64,000 nucleotides of DNA from Marinobacter sp. X15-166B (GTDB lineage: Bacteria; Pseudomonadota; Gammaproteobacteria; Pseudomonadales; Oleiphilaceae): the NCBI RefSeq assembly GCF_001752365.1, contig NZ_MEIY01000001.1:228087-292086 (forward strand). The letters run 5' to 3'. Position numbers and translations under genes: made by a program. The notes below the pieces were generated by a model that saw only the letters and a list, made by a program, of their open reading frames with translations, was not told the DNA's origin and ran no database searches. Positions 19,801 to 29,842 of this stretch are shown piece by piece. Numbering within the stretch: position 1 is the stretch's first letter; each line of letters starts with the position of its first letter.

Positions 19801-20757
19801 CCAGCCAAAATCGGCGCTCAGGTTTTCGATCGGCGCCAGGGATTCGTTGCCCGCGTCCAGCTGCAAATAGGGGGTGCGCAGCTGGCCACTGAGTTGCTGC
19901 AGCTGACCGCGCGCAAAGGTCAACCAGGCGCGGCCCCCCAGATCCATGCCCATCACCCGTAAACCACGCCAGCGGTAACCCTCCAGCAAGCCGTCCAACA
20001 GGCGCCCGGAACTGACCTCCACATAAACCCCACCGTTAAAATCGCCGCGGAAAAAGTGCTGCCCCCGCAAGGCGAAGCTGGCCAGTTGTTCGGTGGTTCC
20101 GGAACGCATGGCGCGGCCGTGCGCATAAAACAGGCCACCCTCGTAACGCAGATCCAGCTGGGGTATGTCCACGTATTTCGATTCGTCGGCGGTGCGGATG
20201 GTCAGCCGGATGCGGGTAATGCGGACGGCGGGATCGGACAGCCAGGCGCCGGCGATGTCCAGCCACTCGGCCACTTTCGGGAGGTCGGTTGGCGTGTCGG
20301 GCAAGCCGTCGGTGCTGAGGCCATCGCCGGGGTTATGTTGCACGGCTAGATCCAGGGAGTCGGCTTCGAATTCGGCCAGCACTATGCGGAAACGCAGCAG
20401 CGACGCCAGGCTGTCGAGACGCAGCCGCAAATGATCCAGAGAAGCGGAGCCTTCATCTCCCACCTGCACATGACGCGCTTCCAGCACCGGGTCGAGCCAT
20501 TCCCAGCGCGCGCTCAGCCGGCCGATGGTGACCGGCTGACCGAGTGCGGCCGACAGGCGGGCAGCAATTTCGGGGCGAAAGTCATCCACATGCTGCGCAA
20601 GCTGGCGCCCGATGCCGGCGTACAGCGCCAGCAGCACCAGAACAACGACCAGAGACCACCACACCGCGGTGGCCCCCCGGTACACCGCGCGCACCAGCGG
20701 GCCGGGCAGCTCCTGTTGCGGGCCGCTGTCAGCCACGGTCACCCGGGACCGGCCCAC
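16831..20757 (-). CDS. yhdP: YhdP-family AsmA-like protein, envelope lipid transfer
   Basis: Very large protein of 1308 residues. An N-terminal membrane helix (about 32-52, AVWWSLVVVLVLLALYAG) is followed by long beta-rich periplasmic repeats of the DUF3971/AsmA type, ending in DVRLRGVFDTDR. In E. coli YhdP, TamB and YdbH act together in phospholipid transport to the outer membrane. The length fits YhdP (about 1260-1300). It lies between rng and the amidase in the mre cluster. Many scattered Gly/Asp/Leu-rich strands, no cysteine motif. Confidence 0.92.
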   Translation of the reverse strand: MGRSRVTVADSGPQQELPGPLVRAVYRGATAVWWSLVVVLVLLALYAGIGRQLAQHVDDFRPEIAARLSAALGQPVTIGRLSARWEWLDPVLEARHVQVGDEGSASLDHLRLRLDSLASLLRFRIVLAEFEADSLDLAVQHNPGDGLSTDGLPDTPTDLPKVAEWLDIAGAWLSDPAVRITRIRLTIRTADESKYVDIPQLDLRYEGGLFYAHGRAMRSGTTEQLASFALRGQHFFRGDFNGGVYVEVSSGRLLDGLLEGYRWRGLRVMGMDLGGRAWLTFARGQLQQLSGQLRTPYLQLDAGNESLAPIENLSADFGWKRTETGRPLAGELHVRNLSWRWLGEQASGSDLIIRTEGDQWRVDAQRVPLRPLARLATAVAVLPEAAERALAGHQPAGTLDTMQLTLAPAAGREFRLQAEFSDVSAASFHGAPAGRGLSGNLLVDHRGGMVRVDSSDVELGFPDLFLDTWQVRHLQAEVAWSLEWPVVRVFADDIQVAYGEHTRLSGGFDLRLDREGEHNLGLRVAVENGQASMLADFVPARVVNRTLYDWLTGAVTAGVIERGTYYGHGQIGRDAPPGAFTSAMYYRFRDARVQYDERWPAVTDARGLVRVQGTNAQITLDAGQTGGLTLEPSVVELVTGPDGVDLQVNAAAPFAGTDVPYWLTHSPLKSYAGEAAEHLTLSGEYRLDLQLDLPLGRDQAPRVGVTVSANQGALRVPAANLEWADITGRVRYSTGEGFTDDTLAARFMGQPVTVGFTEHPDTGAVSIAQTGRLTMADIAAALALPDHLNPGVHGDLSYTARLNVAADSVTRVAVYSSLVGTEVDWPQPLSKRAAAVTPLRAVIDWGDPAGLVLAGVWDQRLAFRSRWVEGEFDRGRIVLGAQAAELPDRPGLILSGGLGTLDVSEWGRQIGGLFPDTASERAGGGAPTGLAASGALERWLNRIQLTVARLVVGGRVFPDVTLSARLQSGRWLIDAESEQASGRIALPLNQQEPVTADFHRLRLLAGAAEAAAEAPELTGAQRIDTFRALAMEGWPEVDVNIDSLLWGEGELGRWTFRLRPEAEVLAVDAIQGTLGSLVFNGELRWGIASGTETTRLTGQLAGGNLGDLSRLVQDGFPLNSKKSDLVLDLAWPGRPDEFALARLRGDASIRLENGKILQSNKSAQLFRIFNILNADTLWRRLQLDFSDLYEAGVAFDALSGKAVLQSGVLRWDPELQIVGPSGAFKVSGVTDLNAETLDMRLVVVLPLTKNLPLAALLMGASAPIGGALFVLDKVLGDPLSKLTSATYNVKGTWSAPDVRLRGVFDTDR

Positions 20758-20775
20758 CGCTCTGCTGCGCCCGGG

Positions 20776-22257
20776 TCACAGGAGCACCACATCGTACTGC
20801 TCCTGGCTGTAAAACGGCTCGACCTGAAAGCGGATGGCCTTGCTGATAAAGGTTTCCAGATCGGCCACGTTGTCAGATTCCTCATCCAGCAAGCGGTCAA
20901 TCACACTTTGCGACGCCATGACCAGATAGCTTTCCGCTTCGTAGGCCCGATTGACCCGCAGGATCTCGCGGAATATTTCGAAGCACACGGTTTCACTGGT
21001 TTTCAGAAACCCCCGACCGTCGCAAATCGGGCAGGGTTCACACAACACCTGCCCCAGACTTTCGGTGGTGCGCTTGCGGGTCATTTCCACCAGCCCCAAC
21101 TCCGACACGCCGGTGATCTTGGTTTTGGCGTGGTCCCGCTCCAGCATCTTTTCCAGCATGCGCAACACCTGGCGCTGATGCTCCGGGTCTTCCATGTCGA
21201 TGAAATCGATGATGATGATGCCACCCAGATTACGCAAGCGCAGCTGCCGGCTGATGGCGCGGGCCGCCTCCAGGTTGGTCTTGAAGATGGTTTCTTCGAG
21301 GTTGCGGTGACCCACAAACGCCCCGGTATTGATGTCGATGGTGGTCATCGCTTCGGTCTGATCGATGATCACGTAACCACCGGACTTCAGCTGCACCTTG
21401 CGGCTGAGGGCCCGCTGAATTTCATCTTCCACACTGTAGAGGTCAAATATGGGCCGTTCGCCCGGGTAATACTCCACCTTGTCGGAGAACTCGGCGACGA
21501 ACTCGTTCACAAACTCCATCACCTTCTGATAGCTTTCCCGGCTGTCTATGCGCACTTTTTCGGTCTGCGGCCGAATCAGATCCCGGATGGTGCGGATGAA
21601 CAGGGGCAGATCCTCATAGATGACATCGTTGCCCGACACCCGGTTGATGCGTTCGTGGATCGAGTGGCTCAGGCGATGCAGGTACTTCATGTCGCCAATC
21701 AGGTCTTCCGGCGTGGCCGATTCGGCCGCGGTACGGATGATGAACCCGGCCGACATGTCCGGCATGTCGGCGGCCGCCTCTTCCACAATGCCCTTCAGAC
21801 GGGCGCGCTCGACTTCGTCTTCGATGCGCTGGGAAATGCCGATGTGGTTCATCTCCGGCATGAACACCAGGTAGCGGGAGGGAATGGACAGCTGGGTGGT
21901 CAGCCGGGCGCCTTTGGTGCCGATGGGGTCTTTGGTCACCTGTACCACCAGCGACTGGCCTTCCCGAAGCAGGCTGCGGATGTCCGGCACCACCCGCGAC
22001 GGCGTGGCCGTGTCGGCATCCGCCAGCTGGCTGGTGACCACATCCGAGGCGTGGATGAACGCGGCCCGCGCCAGCCCGATGTCCACAAAGGCAGCCTCCA
22101 TACCCGGCAGCACCCGGACCACCTTGCCCCGGTAGATGTTACCGACAATGCCTTTGCGGCTGGCCCTTTCAATGTATGCCTCTTGCAACATGCCGTTTTC
22201 AACCAGCGCCACACGGGTCTCAACGGGGGTCACGTTGATCAGAATTTCTTCACTCAC
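20776..22257 (-). CDS. rng: Ribonuclease G
   Basis: Endoribonuclease that matures the 5' end of 16S rRNA and decays some mRNAs; cytoplasmic. It has 493 residues. An S1 RNA-binding domain lies near the N-terminus (KGIVGNIYRGKVVRVLPGMEAAFVDIGL), followed by the RNase E/G catalytic core (MTTIDINTGAFVG and IIIIDFIDMEDPEHQ with the metal-binding aspartates) and a zinc-link motif CEPCPICDGRG. It lacks the long C-terminal tail of RNase E. It follows maf in the mreBCD-maf-rng order. Confidence 0.97.
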   Translation of the reverse strand: MSEEILINVTPVETRVALVENGMLQEAYIERASRKGIVGNIYRGKVVRVLPGMEAAFVDIGLARAAFIHASDVVTSQLADADTATPSRVVPDIRSLLREGQSLVVQVTKDPIGTKGARLTTQLSIPSRYLVFMPEMNHIGISQRIEDEVERARLKGIVEEAAADMPDMSAGFIIRTAAESATPEDLIGDMKYLHRLSHSIHERINRVSGNDVIYEDLPLFIRTIRDLIRPQTEKVRIDSRESYQKVMEFVNEFVAEFSDKVEYYPGERPIFDLYSVEDEIQRALSRKVQLKSGGYVIIDQTEAMTTIDINTGAFVGHRNLEETIFKTNLEAARAISRQLRLRNLGGIIIIDFIDMEDPEHQRQVLRMLEKMLERDHAKTKITGVSELGLVEMTRKRTTESLGQVLCEPCPICDGRGFLKTSETVCFEIFREILRVNRAYEAESYLVMASQSVIDRLLDEESDNVADLETFISKAIRFQVEPFYSQEQYDVVLL

Positions 22258-22425
22258 AGAGGCTCTCCTTGTTACCTGTTTTTCTCAGCAGCCTGCCGGA
22301 CCCGACCGATCGAGCGAGGGCAAGTTCACACCGGGGCAGCTGTTAAGCTCTTTTGAGGCGAACCGTGGTTCTGTTGATCGACAAGAGCCTGAAGCGATGA
22401 CCGATACCGGCGTTTTTGCCGGCAA

Positions 22426-23034
22426 TCAGCGTTCCGTCCGACAGGCTGCCGGCCAGCTTTGCCACACCGGTGCACCACTGTCTTCCAGTAATTCCGCGGT
22501 GACATCGACCGGCAAGCCCACCACAGCGCTGTAATTTCCCTGCAGTTCTTCAACAAAGATACCACCCAGCCCCTGAATACCATAGGAACCGGCTTTGTCC
22601 ATCGGCTCCCCGGTGGCCACGTAGGCGCGGATCTGGGCCTCGGACAGGGTCCGCATGCGCACCTCGGTGCTGACCAGTCGCGTGGTGCAGCCGGTCGCAC
22701 TGGCCAGGGCAATGGCGGTCATCACCGTGTGAGTCTGACCCGACAGGCGCCGCAGGGTATCCCTGGCGTCTGCGGCATCGACCGGTTTGCCCAGGATGCA
22801 CCCGTCCAGCACCACCGACGTGTCGGCACCCAACACCCGCACACCGGGGTCGGCGGCCGCGCGATACCCCGCCACGGCCTTGTCGTGGGCCAGGCGGACC
22901 ACATACTCGCGCGGAGGCTCTGCCGGCATGGGGGTCTCGTCAATACCCACCGGGCAGACCGTAAACGCCAACCCCATCTGGCGGAGCAGTTCAGCGCGGC
23001 GCGGTGATGCAGAAGCCAATACGAGTGGATGCAT
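22426..23034 (-). CDS. maf: Maf-like nucleoside triphosphate pyrophosphatase (YhdE type)
   Basis: Pyrophosphatase that hydrolyses dTTP/UTP or modified nucleotides; it is a house-cleaning enzyme linked to septum inhibition. It has 202 residues. The start is set at [21 protein letters not shown], the invariant N-terminal motif; the longer open frame upstream runs into mreD and is not Maf-like. [10 protein letters not shown] and [13 protein letters not shown] are family motifs. It starts 8 bases after the mreD stop. The 168-base gap to rng holds no gene. Confidence 0.95.
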   Translation of the reverse strand: MHPLVLASASPRRAELLRQMGLAFTVCPVGIDETPMPAEPPREYVVRLAHDKAVAGYRAAADPGVRVLGADTSVVLDGCILGKPVDAADARDTLRRLSGQTHTVMTAIALASATGCTTRLVSTEVRMRTLSEAQIRAYVATGEPMDKAGSYGIQGLGGIFVEELQGNYSAVVGLPVDVTAELLEDSGAPVWQSWPAACRTER

Positions 23035-23042
23035 GGGGGGCC

Positions 23043-23519
23043 CTATCCAAGTTTTCTGTTGAGGTTGTCCAGCAACACACACAGCGGCGGCCAGATGACT
23101 GCGCTGGTGAATGCCGGCCACAGGTAACTGAAACCCGCGTCGTCGGCTCCCAGCACCTGTTTGATGAAGTGCACCAGCATCTGATTGATACCCAGCACCA
23201 GAAACACCAGCAAACACTGCTGCGGCAGGGGGAACATGCGCAACCGCTGCTGGGTGGTCAGCACCAGAAAGGCGACCAGCGCCATGGCCATGGCATTGAC
23301 CCCCAGCGGGGTAGCTTCAAGCACGTCCAGCAACAACCCCAACACCCAGGCGCCGACGATGCCAAACTGGGCCGGGGCCCGGAAGGTCCAGTAAAAGACC
23401 ATCAAACCCAGCCATTCCGGCCGGAACTGGAACCAGCCCACCGGAAACCAGGCAATACTCATCACCAGCGCCAGCAGAATGCTCACACCGAACACCGGAT
23501 AACTGATAATGGACAGCAT
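23043..23519 (-). CDS. mreD: Rod shape-determining protein MreD
   Basis: Inner-membrane component of the MreBCD elongasome. It has 158 residues with about five hydrophobic segments ([23 protein letters not shown] at the start) and the [21 protein letters not shown] motif common in MreD. The start at 23519 is preferred over 23582 because TGATG there would overlap the expected mreC stop if the mreC G-run is corrected. As sequenced, the mreC frame runs 203 bases into this gene. Confidence 0.92.
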   Translation of the reverse strand: MLSIISYPVFGVSILLALVMSIAWFPVGWFQFRPEWLGLMVFYWTFRAPAQFGIVGAWVLGLLLDVLEATPLGVNAMAMALVAFLVLTTQQRLRMFPLPQQCLLVFLVLGINQMLVHFIKQVLGADDAGFSYLWPAFTSAVIWPPLCVLLDNLNRKLG

Positions 23520-24390
23520 CAGTCGACGCCCCCCCATCCGGCCCACCCGTGCGATCCGCCGTTTGCGCGCCGCCGAACACAATCAACACCAGATGACTGC
23601 GATTGAGTTGTGCCAGCGGGGTGGCATCAATCCTCATGAAGGATTCACCGGGATCCTTGAGCACCCGGCTCACCCTGGCCACCGGATAGCCACGGGGAAA
23701 GCGTCCCCCCAGCCCGGAACTGACCAGCACGTCGCCGTCCCGGATGTCCGAGGTATCCGGCACATGCACCAGTTCCAGGGAGGTGATGTCGCCATTCCCC
23801 AGCAGCACCGCGCGCACCCCGTTGCGCACGTTCTCCACCGGTACCGCATGGCTGCTGTCCGAAATGAGCAGCACCCGGGACGTGAAACTGCTGGTTTGCA
23901 CCACCTGCCCCATCAGCCCGCTGGCGTCGAGGATCGCCTGCCCTTCGCGAATGCCGTCCCGGCTGCCTTTATTGATAACCACTTCGTGGGAAAACGGATC
24001 GGGGGAGATGCTGACAATTTCCGCGACGATCACGCGGTCATCCAGCACTTCCGAGGAGTTCATCAGTCGGCGTAACTCGTTGTTTTCTGCCGCCAGTGCG
24101 GCGTATTTGAGCGCCCGTCGTTCCAGGATCAGCAAGCGCGCCTTGAGGGCTTCGTTCTCTTCCGCCAGGTCTTCACGGGTAGTGAGCAAACCGGTGACCC
24201 ACTGGTTCAGTTCCGCTGGCGCGCTGCCGAGCCAGTACACCGGCGCCAGACCGGTGCCTATCATGCTGCGGACATGATCCAGCCGGGTGAAGTACGCGTC
24301 CGAGACCACCAGCACCACCGACGCCACGACCGCCAGCATCAGCCGGAATCCCGGTATCGCCCCCTGTATGAAAATACTTTTGATAACCAC
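23317..24390 (-). CDS. mreC: Rod shape-determining protein MreC, C-terminus altered by a frameshift
   Basis: Bitopic periplasmic scaffold of the elongasome. A membrane helix (about 17-33, LMLAVVASVVLVVSDAY), a coiled coil (ENEALKARLLILERRALKYAALAAENNELRR, about 78-110) and the beta-domain (IVAEIVSISPDPFSHEVVINKGSRDGIREGQ) are intact to LNRSHLVLIVFGG. After that the frame leaves a G7 run (C7 at 23529-23535) and reads about 70 residues of mreD in the wrong frame. Deleting one G gives the end GPDGGVD and a TGA that overlaps the mreD ATG (23519). The corrected gene would be 23519-24390, about 290 residues. The start is a GTG with GGGAGG close upstream. Confidence 0.9.
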   Translation of the reverse strand: MVIKSIFIQGAIPGFRLMLAVVASVVLVVSDAYFTRLDHVRSMIGTGLAPVYWLGSAPAELNQWVTGLLTTREDLAEENEALKARLLILERRALKYAALAAENNELRRLMNSSEVLDDRVIVAEIVSISPDPFSHEVVINKGSRDGIREGQAILDASGLMGQVVQTSSFTSRVLLISDSSHAVPVENVRNGVRAVLLGNGDITSLELVHVPDTSDIRDGDVLVSSGLGGRFPRGYPVARVSRVLKDPGESFMRIDATPLAQLNRSHLVLIVFGGAQTADRTGGPDGGASTDAVHYQLSGVRCEHSAGAGDEYCLVSGGLVPVPAGMAGFDGLLLDLPGPGPVWHRRRLGVGVVAGRA

Positions 24391-24513
24391 CCCTCCCGCC
24401 AGGGTTACAGTTTAACGAGGACAAAGCCGTGTGGCAGATACAACAACCGCCGCAGTGTTTACACACAAGCGGCGGCTGCAAGAGAAAACCATGAATCCGG
24501 AGTTACCTGGGGA

Positions 24514-25566
<1,053 letters not shown>

Positions 25567-25602
25567 TCAACCTGAGAGATGCAGTCGCAAAAAGATTCGG
25601 CA

Positions 25603-25631
25603 ACTTTAGCAGCGAGCACCCCCGCAGGCAA
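25603..25631 (-). promoter_or_regulatory. Candidate sigma-70 promoter for mreB
   Basis: On the minus strand TTGCCT (25626-25631), a 17-base spacer and TAAAGT (25603-25608), about 46 bases before the mreB start. Spacing is ideal and both boxes match four of six consensus bases. The rest of the 258-base divergent gap to gatC holds no gene. Confidence 0.45.
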
Positions 25632-25815
25632 GGTACGATCTGGCCGGACCGGCACGCATTACGGCAACTCACACTCGCGCGGTGGGGCGAATCTGGTAAC
25701 ATAGCGGATCACTGTTTACCTGCCGTCTCACTGCCCGCGCGCCAATCCCGCTTGATCCGGCGGTGCGCACAAGTGCACGAGGTTACAGACATTTCATTTA
25801 CCAGGGAGACTTTGT

Positions 25816-26103
25816 GTGGCCATTTCCCGAGAAGACATTGAAAAAGTTGCGGTGTTAGCACGCATTCAAGTCACTGATGAACAGATTGCCGGCCTGGAAA
25901 CGGATCTTGGCAACATTCTGAATCTGGTTGATCAACTGCAAGCGGCGGATACCGATGCCGTTGAGCCGCTGGCGCACCCCCTGGATGCGGTCCAGCACCT
26001 GCGCGCCGATGTGGTGAGCGAAACCGATCAGCGCGACGCGTTTCAGGCGCTGGCACCGGCCACCGAAGAGGGCTTGTATCTGGTGCCCCGGGTGATTGAA
26101 TAA
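25816..26103 (+). CDS. gatC: Asp-tRNA(Asn)/Glu-tRNA(Gln) amidotransferase subunit GatC
   Basis: Small subunit of the GatCAB amidotransferase that holds GatA and GatB together. It has 95 residues. SREDIEKVAVLARIQVTDEQIAG and the central VEPLAHPLDAVQHLRADVV are family signatures. It starts with GTG after CAGGGAG. It is the first gene of gatCAB, 82 bases before gatA. Confidence 0.95.
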   Translation: MAISREDIEKVAVLARIQVTDEQIAGLETDLGNILNLVDQLQAADTDAVEPLAHPLDAVQHLRADVVSETDQRDAFQALAPATEEGLYLVPRVIE

Positions 26104-26184
26104 GCACTCGCCCGGTGCGTACCGTTTCTCTTCGTGAACCCCTAGCATCACCCGACCATACCCAGGAGCTTCCCAGGAACTTCC

Positions 26185-27630
26185 ATGCATAACAAATCCG
26201 TAGCAGAACTGTCCCGCGAACTGGAATCCGGTTCGGTCTCCAGTGTCGAACTGACCACCCATTTTCTCCAACGCATCCATGAGCTGGACGGTCATTTTAA
26301 CAGCTTCATCACGGTCAGCGACGAGTCCGCCCTGGCCGCCGCTGCCGAAGCCGACGCCCGCCGCCGCCGCGGTGAAGCAACCCCCTGGACCGGCATCCCG
26401 CTGGCCCACAAGGACATCTTCTGCACCCGCGGCACCCGCACCACGGCAGCGTCCAGAATGCTGGCGGATTTCGTCCCGCCCTACGACGCCACCGTGGTCG
26501 CCAACTTCAACAAGGCCGGTGCGGTGTGCCTGGGCAAGACCAACATGGACGAATTCGCCATGGGCTCGTCCAGCGAATCCAGCTATTTTGGTGCGGTCAC
26601 CAACCCCTGGGGCGAGAAGCGGGTGCCCGGCGGTTCGTCCGGCGGCTCCGCCGCTGCGGTCGCGGCCCGCCTGACCCCGGCAGCCACCGCCACCGATACC
26701 GGCGGTTCGATTCGCCAGCCGGCGGCCCTGTGCGGCATCACCGGTCTGAAATCCACCTACGGCCGCATTTCCCGGCACGGCGTGATCGCCTTTGCTTCCA
26801 GTCTGGATCAGGGCGGCACCATGGCGCTGACCGCAGAGGACAACGCCATGATGCTCAACGTCATGGCCAGCCACGACCGCCAGGATTCCACCTCCACCGA
26901 CCGCGCCGTACCGGACTACACCGCCACCCTGAACGAGCCCCTCAAAGGCCTGCGCATTGGCCTGCCCCGGGAGTACTTTGCCCAGCAGCTCAATGCCGAC
27001 ATGGAGCAGCGGGTCCGCGAAGCGATCGCCGAATATGAAAAGCTGGGCGCCACGGTGCAGGAAGTGTCCCTGCCCCACGCCAGTCTGGCCATTGCGGCCT
27101 ATTACATCATTGCCCCGGCGGAAGCCTCCACCAACCTGTCCCGGTTTGACGGGGTCCGCTACGGGTACCGCTGTGAGGAGCCGAAGGACCTGATGGATCT
27201 GTACCAGCGCACCCGGGCCGAAGGCTTTGGCGATGAGGTGAAGCGCCGCATCATGATCGGCACTTACGCGCTGTCGGCGGGTTATTTCGACGCCTATTAC
27301 CTGAAAGCGCAGAAAGTCCGCCGCCTGATTCAGCAAGACTTCATCGACGCATTCAAACAGGTGGATGTGCTGATGAGTCCGGTGTCCCCCACCCCGGCGT
27401 TTATCCAGGGTGAAAAAACCCAGGACCCGGTGACCATGTACCTGGAGGACATTTTTACCGTAGCGGTCAACCTGGCGGGCATTCCCGCCATGTCGGTCCC
27501 GGCGGGCTTCGTCGACGGGCTGCCGGTGGGCCTGCAGATTCTCGGTGACTACTTCTCCGAAGCACGCCTGCTGAACGTCGCCCATCAGTTGCAGCAAGCC
27601 ACCGACTGGCACCTGCACCAACCCGAGTGA
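26185..27630 (+). CDS. gatA: Asp-tRNA(Asn)/Glu-tRNA(Gln) amidotransferase subunit GatA
   Basis: Glutaminase subunit that releases ammonia for converting misacylated Glu-tRNA(Gln) or Asp-tRNA(Asn). It has 481 residues and is an amidase-signature enzyme. The Lys-cisSer-Ser triad maps to Lys76 (LAHKD), Ser151 ([12 protein letters not shown]) and Ser175 ([11 protein letters not shown]). Its presence implies that this organism makes Gln-tRNA or Asn-tRNA at least partly by the indirect route. The stop lies 26 bases before gatB. Confidence 0.98.
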   Translation: MHNKSVAELSRELESGSVSSVELTTHFLQRIHELDGHFNSFITVSDESALAAAAEADARRRRGEATPWTGIPLAHKDIFCTRGTRTTAASRMLADFVPPYDATVVANFNKAGAVCLGKTNMDEFAMGSSSESSYFGAVTNPWGEKRVPGGSSGGSAAAVAARLTPAATATDTGGSIRQPAALCGITGLKSTYGRISRHGVIAFASSLDQGGTMALTAEDNAMMLNVMASHDRQDSTSTDRAVPDYTATLNEPLKGLRIGLPREYFAQQLNADMEQRVREAIAEYEKLGATVQEVSLPHASLAIAAYYIIAPAEASTNLSRFDGVRYGYRCEEPKDLMDLYQRTRAEGFGDEVKRRIMIGTYALSAGYFDAYYLKAQKVRRLIQQDFIDAFKQVDVLMSPVSPTPAFIQGEKTQDPVTMYLEDIFTVAVNLAGIPAMSVPAGFVDGLPVGLQILGDYFSEARLLNVAHQLQQATDWHLHQPE

Positions 27631-27656
27631 ACCGAGCCAACAGGAGACTAAACAGT

Positions 27657-29108
27657 ATGCAATGGGACGTTGTGATCGGGCTCGAAATTCACGTACAGCT
27701 CGCAACCCAGACCAAAATATTTTCCGGCAGCAGCACCGCCTACGGCGCCGCGCCTAACACCCAGGCCAGTGCGGTGGATCTGGCCATGCCTGGCACCTTG
27801 CCGGTACTCAACGAGCAGGCGGTCCGCTACGCGGTGATGTTCGGCCTGGCCATCGATGCCGAGATCAACCGGCGGTCGGTGTTTGACCGCAAAAACTACT
27901 TTTACCCGGATCTGCCCAAGGGCTACCAGACCACCCAGCTGGATCACCCGGTGGTCGGCGCTGGTCATCTGGATGTGGATCTGGCCGACGGCACCAGCAA
28001 ACGGGTCCGCATTCACCACGCCCACCTGGAAGAAGATGCGGGCAAGTCCCTGCACGAAGACTTTCACGGCATGACCGGCATCGATCTCAACCGCGCCGGC
28101 ACGCCGCTGATCGAGGTGGTCACCGAGCCGGACATGAACTCCGCCGAAGAAGCGGTCGGCTTCGCCAGAAAACTGCACAGCCTGGTGACCTCGCTGGGCA
28201 TCTGTGACGGTGACATGTCCCAAGGCTCGCTGCGCTTCGACGTGAACATCTCGCTGAAACCCAAAGGCAGCACCGTTCTGGGCACCCGCACCGAAACCAA
28301 GAACCTGAACTCGTTCCGGTTTATGGAGCAGGCCATTGCCCACGAAGTGGAGCGGCAAATGGACCTTCTGGAAGACGGCGGCCGTATCGTCCAGGAAACC
28401 CGCCTGTACAACGGCGATACCGGCGAATCCCGCTCCATGCGCTCCAAGGAGGAAGCCAACGATTACCGTTACTTCCCCTGCCCGGACCTGTTGCCGGTGG
28501 TGCTCAGCGAGGAATTCATCGAGGATGCCCGTCAGCGCCTGCCGGAACTGCCGGACGCCCGCAAGGCCCGTTTTGTCGAACAGTACGGCCTGAACGACTA
28601 CGACGCCAGCCAGCTGAGCACCGACGCCCGGCTGGCGAGCTACTTTGAAGAGGTGGTCCGGCGCGGCAAAGACGCCAAACTGAGCGCCAACTGGGTTCAG
28701 GGCGAACTGTCGGCGCGCCTGAACGCCGACGAGAAGAGCATCCAGGAATCACCGGTCTCCGGCAGCCAACTGGGCGACCTGATTGTGCGCGTGGCGGACA
28801 ACACCCTGTCATCGGCCGGCGCCCGCAAGGTGTTCGACGCCCTGTGGAGCGGCACCCACCAGGACGTGGACACCATCATTGCGGACCAGGGCCTGAAACA
28901 GGTTTCGGACACCGGCGCGCTGGAACAAATGGTCGATGAGGTGCTCGCCAACCTGCCGGACCAGGTGACCCAGTACCGGGCCGAAACCGACGCCAACAAA
29001 CGCAAACGGCTGCTGGGTGGCTTTATGGGACCGCTGATGAAAGCCTCGAAAGGGCAAGGCAACCCCAAATTGTTCACGGAGATTCTGCGCAGCAAACTGG
29101 AAGGCTGA
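27657..29108 (+). CDS. gatB: Asp-tRNA(Asn)/Glu-tRNA(Gln) amidotransferase subunit GatB
   Basis: tRNA-binding and kinase subunit of GatCAB. It has 483 residues from [24 protein letters not shown] precedes this ATG, so the ten in-frame codons upstream are ignored. [18 protein letters not shown] and [13 protein letters not shown] are invariant motifs, and a C-terminal YqeY-like tail ([20 protein letters not shown]) is present. It closes the operon and is followed by an imperfect hairpin. Confidence 0.98.
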   Translation: MQWDVVIGLEIHVQLATQTKIFSGSSTAYGAAPNTQASAVDLAMPGTLPVLNEQAVRYAVMFGLAIDAEINRRSVFDRKNYFYPDLPKGYQTTQLDHPVVGAGHLDVDLADGTSKRVRIHHAHLEEDAGKSLHEDFHGMTGIDLNRAGTPLIEVVTEPDMNSAEEAVGFARKLHSLVTSLGICDGDMSQGSLRFDVNISLKPKGSTVLGTRTETKNLNSFRFMEQAIAHEVERQMDLLEDGGRIVQETRLYNGDTGESRSMRSKEEANDYRYFPCPDLLPVVLSEEFIEDARQRLPELPDARKARFVEQYGLNDYDASQLSTDARLASYFEEVVRRGKDAKLSANWVQGELSARLNADEKSIQESPVSGSQLGDLIVRVADNTLSSAGARKVFDALWSGTHQDVDTIIADQGLKQVSDTGALEQMVDEVLANLPDQVTQYRAETDANKRKRLLGGFMGPLMKASKGQGNPKLFTEILRSKLEG

Positions 29109-29129
29109 GTGCCCGGCTGACACCGACTG

Positions 29130-29166
29130 ATGGGTTGCGGGGTGCGATGAGCGCCCTGCAGCCCAT
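29130..29166 (+). terminator. Possible imperfect terminator after gatB
   Basis: ATGGGTTGCGGGGTGCG and CGCCCTGCAGCCCAT can pair with mismatches around ATGAG, 22 bases past gatB. Only a weak T-rich tract (ATTTTAGTTG) follows, so termination here is uncertain. Confidence 0.35.
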
Positions 29167-29224
29167 ATTCCGATTTTAGTTGTCATTATTTCCTCAAAAC
29201 CTGACGTGAGTCACGACAGGCGCC

Positions 29225-29253
29225 TTGCTGGGTATATATCAAATACTTAGAAT
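29225..29253 (+). promoter_or_regulatory. Sigma-70 promoter candidate for the PilZ gene
   Basis: TTGCTG (29225-29230), a 17-base spacer and TAGAAT (29248-29253), about 33 bases before the start. This is one of the better promoter matches in the window and makes the PilZ gene its own transcription unit. Confidence 0.6.
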
Positions 29254-29285
29254 CCAATGACCCTCATCCACCGCTAAGTGTTTCG

Positions 29286-29705
29286 ATGAACCCAGTGATC
29301 GCCAAGCCCAATCTTCGCAGCCAGCAGCGTGTTGACAGCCGTGTTGACGTCACCCTCATCACTGCGGATGGTGCCTCGGTGCAATGTGCAACGGCCAATC
29401 TGTCCCGCAGCGGCATCATGGTGCACTGCGATCTGCCGGCCTATCAGACCCTGCTCCCGCAACAGATCTCCCCGGCCCCCGGAAACTGGGTACCGGTGGC
29501 GACGAAACTGTTCATTCCCGTGGTGGCCAGCCAGATTGTCTGCATCGAAGCCGAGGGGCACATGGTCAATCTGCGGCGCATCGCCCGCAACGACTTCTAC
29601 ATCGGCATCCAGTTCAAGCAATTCAAAGGCAACGGCTTCGACTACCTCAGCCAGTATGTCCGGCGCTTGCTGGTGCCGCTCGAAAACCTCCCCAACACGG
29701 ACTGA
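29286..29705 (+). CDS. PilZ-domain protein, probable c-di-GMP effector
   Basis: Cytoplasmic single-domain protein of 139 residues. The c-di-GMP motif is complete: RVDSR (RxxxR, about 16-20) and NLSRSG (D/NxSxxG, about 38-43), followed by a beta-barrel pattern ending IGIQFKQF. PilZ proteins couple cyclic di-GMP to motility or surface traits by binding partner proteins; no partner is visible nearby. It stands alone between gatB and cysD with its own promoter. Confidence 0.85.
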   Translation: MNPVIAKPNLRSQQRVDSRVDVTLITADGASVQCATANLSRSGIMVHCDLPAYQTLLPQQISPAPGNWVPVATKLFIPVVASQIVCIEAEGHMVNLRRIARNDFYIGIQFKQFKGNGFDYLSQYVRRLLVPLENLPNTD

Positions 29706-29753
29706 CCAAACGGCTGCACGGCCCCCGGTCGTAACGGCATATTGTTATAGCGT

Positions 29754-29774
29754 AAAGCTCTAGCTCAGAGCTTT
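29754..29774 (+). other. Inverted repeat between the PilZ gene and cysD
   Basis: AAAGCTC (29754-29760) and GAGCTTT (29768-29774) form a perfect 7-bp stem with a 7-base loop, followed by CTTATG. It could terminate the PilZ transcript weakly or form part of the cysDN regulatory region. No clear CysB site was identified. Confidence 0.4.
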
Positions 29775-29842
29775 CTTATGCCGCCATCCCGCTGATATAG
29801 TTGCGTTCTTCACACGCCTACAGACAGCGGTAACAGCCTACG

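Noticed and set aside
20431..22356. A 641-codon open frame antisense to rng and part of yhdP
   Set aside because: rng is complete and recognisable on the minus strand; the antisense frame shows no motifs and spans two genes.
22404..22425. CCGGCGTTTTTGCCGG palindrome just past maf as a terminator
   Set aside because: The stem is only 5 to 6 bp and no T-run follows on the minus strand.
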